10,372 bases of DNA. Origin: Mucilaginibacter sp. UBA4741 (GTDB lineage Bacteria > Bacteroidota > Bacteroidia > Sphingobacteriales > Sphingobacteriaceae). The translations under genes were made by a program, and so were the position numbers. Positions 6,651 through 10,372 of this stretch are shown here, one piece after another (position 1 is the stretch's first letter; every line of letters starts with the position of its first letter). The DNA lies in contig DHIR01000170.1 in assembly GCA_002403905.1 (NCBI GenBank), positions 6,590 to 16,961 of the forward strand. Reading direction: 5' to 3'. The notes under the pieces were generated by a model that saw nothing but the letters and a program-made list of their open reading frames with translations, searched no databases and was not told the origin of the DNA.

Positions 6651-6735
6651 CATTTAGCTTCAAAACAACGCGTTTTTAATAATAATAGTTGCCAACGCAA
6701 ACATTTAAGCCTTTAAAACATTATTTGTGAAGTGT

Positions 6736-9225
6736 ATGAATAGATTTTTACTATCGCTTTTTATGCTGATGAGTGCTTTAGTTTTTAAAGCATCGGCACA
6801 GCAATTTGTTTTATCGGGCCGTATAACCGATGCTAAAAGCACACCCATATCTTTTGTTTCAGTCTACATCCGTAACTCTACATACGGCACTACGACCAAT
6901 GAGGATGGCATATATAGGTTTAAATTAGAGCCGGGTACTTATGATGTGATTTACCGCTATGTTGGTTATAAAGAACGAATAGACAAGGTAACCATAACAG
7001 ATCATAACGAACAGCATAATGTACAAATGGAGACTGATGTATATCAGCTAAAACAAGTATCAATTGCTGCTAAAGGCGGCCACGATACGGGTGTAATGAG
7101 TATAATGCGCAGGGTTATTGCTAAAAGAAATTATTATTTAAATGAGATCAACTCCTACTCGTGCGTTATCTATGTAAAAGGGGTGCAAAGACTAACCAGC
7201 GCGCCAAAATCACTTTTAAGGCAGGGCGTAGCCAAAGTGTTAGACCTTGACACCAACGGCAGGGGAATATTATACCAATCAGAATCTCTATCAAATTTTG
7301 ATTATGAACGACCCAATAAAGTAAAAGAAGTTACCATATCTACCCGGATGGCGGGTATTACACCTACATTTAGCTACAATAAGGCATCCGACCTTCAGGG
7401 CAATTTTTACGAGAACATTTTCACCGTTCATGGTTTAAGCAGCCGTGGATTTATATCGCCGGTAGCCGGTAACGCGTTCCGTTACTATAATTATAAATTA
7501 GCCGGAATAGCCAATGAAAATGGTAAAACCATTTATAAAATTGAACTTGTTCCGCGCCGAAAATACGACCCGGTATTTAGGGGCAACATTTATATAGTTG
7601 AGGGCGATTGGCGCATTTACAGTGTCGACCTGCAATTAACCAGCAAGGATAACGCGCTTAACCTGGTTGATACCATGCAAATAAGCCAGCAATATGTGCC
7701 AATAAAAGACAGCACATGGATGCCGGCATCTATACAATATGCCTATAAAGGCAAAGTATTAGGTTTTAATTTTGAGGGATATTATATTGGCATTTATAAT
7801 AACTATAAGTTTAACATTACCCATCCGCCCGGCTATTTTAACAGCGAAATACTAAAAATTGACACCACGTCCAATTCTCAAACAGCAGACTATTGGAATA
7901 AAAACCGGCCGGTGCCATTAACCGCGCAGGAAACACGCGACTATCAAAAAAAGGATAGTATAGCTGTCATACAAAAAACAGGGCCTTACCTGGATTCTTT
8001 ACAAAAAAGCAAGAACCGCGTTTTACTTATACCCTATACTGTATTTGGTTTTACAGCTACCAGTCGTGACAATAAGGACTCGCTTTACGTATATCCATTC
8101 TTGCAAACGTTGTTTTACAACACGGTTGAAGGGTACGGGCTTAACTTAAAATTGCGGTACTCTAAAACGTCTGATGATTTTAAAACGTTTAGCATTTCGC
8201 CGGCTGTGCGATATGGTTTTGCCAACAAAATGTTTAGCGCCAATATACACTCATCTTATACCTACGATCCTTTTCATGCCGGCGAGTTTTTTGTCAATTT
8301 TGGCACCGATGTGCTCGATCTGAATAATGTGGGTACGCGCTCTTTGTACTTTAACACCTTGAGTACCTTATTGAGCGAAAATAATTATGTTAAATATTAT
8401 CGTACCGAATTTGGCTCGGTTGGATATAAACGAGAATTAGCTAATGGGGTATTATGGTCGGCTAGTTTATCTTACGCCAATCGCACCCAATTGTACAACA
8501 ACTCTTACAATCATATTTTTACCAATCCAAAAACAGATTATACTTCAAATAATCCGCTAGCCCCGGCAGGTACATCGGCTGACGACCGCTCACTCCTGTT
8601 CCCCCAAAACCAGGCATTTACTTTGAATACATCCATTAAGTTTACGTTTAACCAGCAATATATTTCCCGGCCAACAGGCATAGTTTACCTGGAACCACGT
8701 TATCCTACGATTACATTAAATTACCGCAAAGCTATTCCCGGCGTTTTCGCATCAGATGCTGATTATGATTTTGCTTCGGTTGATGTTTCTAAAGATCATA
8801 TCCGGATAGGTTTATTGGGATATTCTTCTTTCAAATTATCAGCCGGCGATTTTTTTAATCGGAACGCACTTTATTATATGGATTATAACCACTTTTTAGG
8901 CAACCAGGGTACAACGTTCGATCCTACCTATGTAGGCAGCTTCCATTTTTTACCCTTTTATATTTACAGTGCAAATAGCGCCTATGCAGAGGCTCATTAC
9001 CAGCATAATTTCTCAGGATTTATATTAAAACATGTTCCGTTTTTAAGGAAACTTAAATTGGAAGAAGTAGTAGGTGCCAATTACTTAACCGAAAAGAACA
9101 ACCCCAACTATTCTGAATTTTATGTGGGCCTGCAGCGCCTTATTTTCAGGGTTGATTATGGTGTATCTTATGCTGGTAATAAGAAGTATTTGCAGGGGAT
9201 AAGGATATTCTATGGTATTAGGTAA
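6736..9225 (+). CDS. DUF5686 and carboxypeptidase-like regulatory domain-containing outer-membrane protein
   Basis: Large exported protein of 829 aa from the ATG at 6736. A GTG at 6727 would add three residues (MKC), but the ATG begins a clean signal peptide, MNRFLL...KASA, with cleavage after A21. Residues about 24-100 form a CarboxypepD_reg-like beta-sandwich (SGRITDAKSTPISFVSVYIRN, then TTTNEDGIYRF and YVGYKE), the domain that opens many Bacteroidota outer-membrane proteins. From about 115 to the end it matches the general form of DUF5686, beginning near MSIMRRVIAKRNYYLNEI. The second half is rich in alternating aromatic strands, typical of an outer-membrane beta-barrel, and ends in a short aromatic strand (RIFYGIR). 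There is no TonB box or plug domain, so it is not a SusC-type transporter. The role of the family is not established; an envelope-assembly or transport function is only a guess. It is transcribed alone, divergent from fumC, and I see no confident promoter. Confidence 0.88.
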   Translation: MNRFLLSLFMLMSALVFKASAQQFVLSGRITDAKSTPISFVSVYIRNSTYGTTTNEDGIYRFKLEPGTYDVIYRYVGYKERIDKVTITDHNEQHNVQMETDVYQLKQVSIAAKGGHDTGVMSIMRRVIAKRNYYLNEINSYSCVIYVKGVQRLTSAPKSLLRQGVAKVLDLDTNGRGILYQSESLSNFDYERPNKVKEVTISTRMAGITPTFSYNKASDLQGNFYENIFTVHGLSSRGFISPVAGNAFRYYNYKLAGIANENGKTIYKIELVPRRKYDPVFRGNIYIVEGDWRIYSVDLQLTSKDNALNLVDTMQISQQYVPIKDSTWMPASIQYAYKGKVLGFNFEGYYIGIYNNYKFNITHPPGYFNSEILKIDTTSNSQTADYWNKNRPVPLTAQETRDYQKKDSIAVIQKTGPYLDSLQKSKNRVLLIPYTVFGFTATSRDNKDSLYVYPFLQTLFYNTVEGYGLNLKLRYSKTSDDFKTFSISPAVRYGFANKMFSANIHSSYTYDPFHAGEFFVNFGTDVLDLNNVGTRSLYFNTLSTLLSENNYVKYYRTEFGSVGYKRELANGVLWSASLSYANRTQLYNNSYNHIFTNPKTDYTSNNPLAPAGTSADDRSLLFPQNQAFTLNTSIKFTFNQQYISRPTGIVYLEPRYPTITLNYRKAIPGVFASDADYDFASVDVSKDHIRIGLLGYSSFKLSAGDFFNRNALYYMDYNHFLGNQGTTFDPTYVGSFHFLPFYIYSANSAYAEAHYQHNFSGFILKHVPFLRKLKLEEVVGANYLTEKNNPNYSEFYVGLQRLIFRVDYGVSYAGNKKYLQGIRIFYGIR

Positions 9226-9228
9226 TTT

Positions 9229-9350
9229 TTAAAGATTGAAGATTAGGGGTTAAAGATTGGTTGAATAGTTCGCAAAAGCCTAATTTTTAATCTTCAATAA
9301 CTAATCTTCATTCACCAATCTTTAATCTTTCCCAACTAATCTTTATCTTT
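9229..9350. repeat. AAAGATT/AATCTTT repeat array with dyad symmetry
   Basis: The left half carries AAAGATT units (9231, 9252) and the right half their complements (9318-9350). Perfect stems include 9250-9261 with 9314-9325 (12 bp) and 9237-9246 with 9301-9310 (10 bp). An alternative stem pairs 9235-9245 with 9288-9298 (11 bp). It begins 4 nt after the DUF5686 stop, so it may end or stabilise that transcript. Its right edge merges into the predicted trhO promoter. Confidence 0.65.
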
Positions 9351-9351
9351 G
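9321..9351 (+). promoter_or_regulatory. predicted trhO promoter, Bacteroidota sigma-A type
   Basis: TATCTTTG at 9344-9351 is an exact TAnnTTTG match, with TTTA at 9321-9324 exactly 19 nt upstream in the -33 position. It would give a leader of about 35 nt before the ATG at 9392, containing a small imperfect GCCG/CGGC dyad (9365-9379 region). Both boxes are built from the AATCTTT repeat units. Confidence 0.6.
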
Positions 9352-9391
9352 CCCCTCATTTAACGCCGTTTGCAGCGGCATCAATGATTTT

Positions 9392-10342
9392 ATGGGACAA
9401 TATAACACACTACTTTACTATTGTTATTCGACAATAGCGGATGCGGAGCAATTTGCTGCCGATCATTTAAATTTTTGCAAAGAGCTTAACCTTACCGGGC
9501 GCATTATTGTTGCCGAAGAAGGTTTAAATGGCACTATTTCGGGTTCTGCCGAATCATGTAAAACCTATATGGACACCTTGCATGCCGACCCACGTTTTGC
9601 AGCTATCGACTTTAAAGTTGACGAGGTTGATACACCATCATTTGTAAAAATGCATGTACGCTACAAATCAGAGATTGTACACTCGGGCCTGCGTGATCCA
9701 AACATTATCAATCCGCAGCAAAAAACCGGCAAGCATTTAGAGCCCAAAGAGTTTTTGGAGTTGAAAAACAGCGAGGATGTTATTATTCTGGACGTACGAT
9801 CAAACTACGAACATAACCTGGGCAAGTTTAAAAATGCTATTACGCTGGATATTGAGAACTTCCGCGATTTCCCGGACAAGATAAACGAGCTTGCCCAATA
9901 CAAAGACAAAAAGATAATTACCTATTGCACCGGCGGCATTAAATGCGAAAAAGCATCGGCCCTGTTGCTACACGAAGGTTTTACTGATGTTTACCAACTA
10001 CACGGCGGTATCATTAAATATGGCAAAGAGGCAGGTGGCGAGGATTTTGAAGGTAAATGCTATGTGTTTGATAATCGTTTATCGGTAGAGGTAAATACCG
10101 TTAACCCGGTGGTAATATCAACCTGCTACAATTGCGGTAAAACCACCGAGAAAATGATCAACTGCGCTAACCCCGAGTGCAACGAACACTTTACCCAATG
10201 CAACGAATGCGGCACCACCATGGAAGGTTGCTGCAGCGATGCCTGTAAAGAGCACCCGCGCAAACGTGTTTATGATGGCACCGGGTATTATGTAAAAGTG
10301 CCGCAGCCGGTTAATGTGAAAGCGAAAATAGAATTAGCTTAA
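9392..10342 (+). CDS. trhO: oxygen-dependent tRNA uridine(34) hydroxylase, rhodanese family
   Basis: Cytoplasmic tRNA-modifying enzyme of 316 aa, orthologous in layout to E. coli TrhO (YceA). That enzyme uses O2 to hydroxylate wobble uridine 34 to 5-hydroxyuridine, the precursor of mo5U/cmo5U-type modifications. The N-terminal acylphosphatase-like domain covers about 1-95, with the conserved VAEEGLNGTISG segment at 40-51. A rhodanese domain covers about 115-215, with the active-site loop CTGGIKCEK carrying catalytic C179 and a second cysteine, C185. The C-terminal tail (about 243-290) is a cysteine-rich, probably zinc-binding segment with cysteines at 245, 248, 258, 263, 270, 273, 280, 281 and 285. 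The ATG at 9392 fits the family N-terminus; an ATG at 9384 is out of frame. The gene has its own predicted promoter after the repeat array, so it is probably independent of the DUF5686 gene. Confidence 0.94.
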   Translation: MGQYNTLLYYCYSTIADAEQFAADHLNFCKELNLTGRIIVAEEGLNGTISGSAESCKTYMDTLHADPRFAAIDFKVDEVDTPSFVKMHVRYKSEIVHSGLRDPNIINPQQKTGKHLEPKEFLELKNSEDVIILDVRSNYEHNLGKFKNAITLDIENFRDFPDKINELAQYKDKKIITYCTGGIKCEKASALLLHEGFTDVYQLHGGIIKYGKEAGGEDFEGKCYVFDNRLSVEVNTVNPVVISTCYNCGKTTEKMINCANPECNEHFTQCNECGTTMEGCCSDACKEHPRKRVYDGTGYYVKVPQPVNVKAKIELA

Positions 10343-10351
10343 CACAATGAG

Positions 10352-10372
10352 AGACTTACGAAGTTTTTAAAA
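10352..10372. repeat. partial ACTTACGAAGTTT repeat arm, cut by the window edge
   Basis: AGACTTACGAAGTTT at 10352-10366 differs by one base from 2500-2514 and by one base from 4528-4542. It begins 10 nt after the trhO stop, the position expected for a terminator-like repeat. A matching second arm would lie beyond the window. Confidence 0.55.

Noticed and set aside
6736..9225. SusC/RagA-type TonB-dependent receptor
   Set aside because: The regulatory beta-sandwich is shared with that family, but no plug domain follows it and the C-terminal region fits DUF5686 instead.

Overview
The window looks like chromosomal DNA from a Bacteroidota bacterium, most likely of the Sphingobacteriaceae (Mucilaginibacter/Pedobacter type). 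The grounds are: a moderate-to-low G+C content; starts in AT-rich leaders without a clear Shine-Dalgarno sequence; two good matches to the Bacteroidota promoter form TTTA/G-N19/20-TAnnTTTG; a DUF5686/CarboxypepD_reg-like outer-membrane protein; and intergenic gaps full of short dyad-symmetric repeats. The genus is an inference from gene style and was not tested by a search.

Layout. 1-245 is non-coding, with a GC-rich palindromic element. 246-2465 (+) encodes a secreted M28 metallopeptidase of the glutamate carboxypeptidase II type. It converges on a minus-strand block of three genes: a lipoprotein of unknown function (4418-3909), a secreted S1/P1 nuclease (3907-3113; 1-nt gap to the lipoprotein gene) and a low-molecular-weight protein tyrosine phosphatase (3013-2579). 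Upstream of that block, also on minus, is fumC (6033-4636), separated by a 188-bp composite inverted-repeat element. 6034-6735 is a 702-bp gap between divergent genes. It holds the fumC promoter, a 42-bp tandem repeat, a small hairpin and a nested 198-bp inverted-repeat element. 6736-9225 (+) encodes a large DUF5686 outer-membrane protein, and 9392-10342 (+) encodes the tRNA U34 hydroxylase TrhO with its own predicted promoter.

Function. The genes do not form one obvious pathway. fumC is TCA-cycle housekeeping and trhO is tRNA wobble modification. The M28 peptidase and S1/P1 nuclease are exported hydrolases suited to scavenging peptides and nucleic acids, and the lipoprotein and DUF5686 protein belong to the envelope. 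The lipoprotein and nuclease genes are probably co-transcribed, and the phosphatase may be read from the same transcript through a repeat-filled 99-nt gap.

I found no phage genes, transposase, CRISPR array, tRNA or rRNA, and no convincing new multi-gene system. The least explained material is intergenic. At least five repeat families with dyad symmetry occupy most gaps, one recurs at three loci, and one forms an open frame with a 14-residue periodic peptide.
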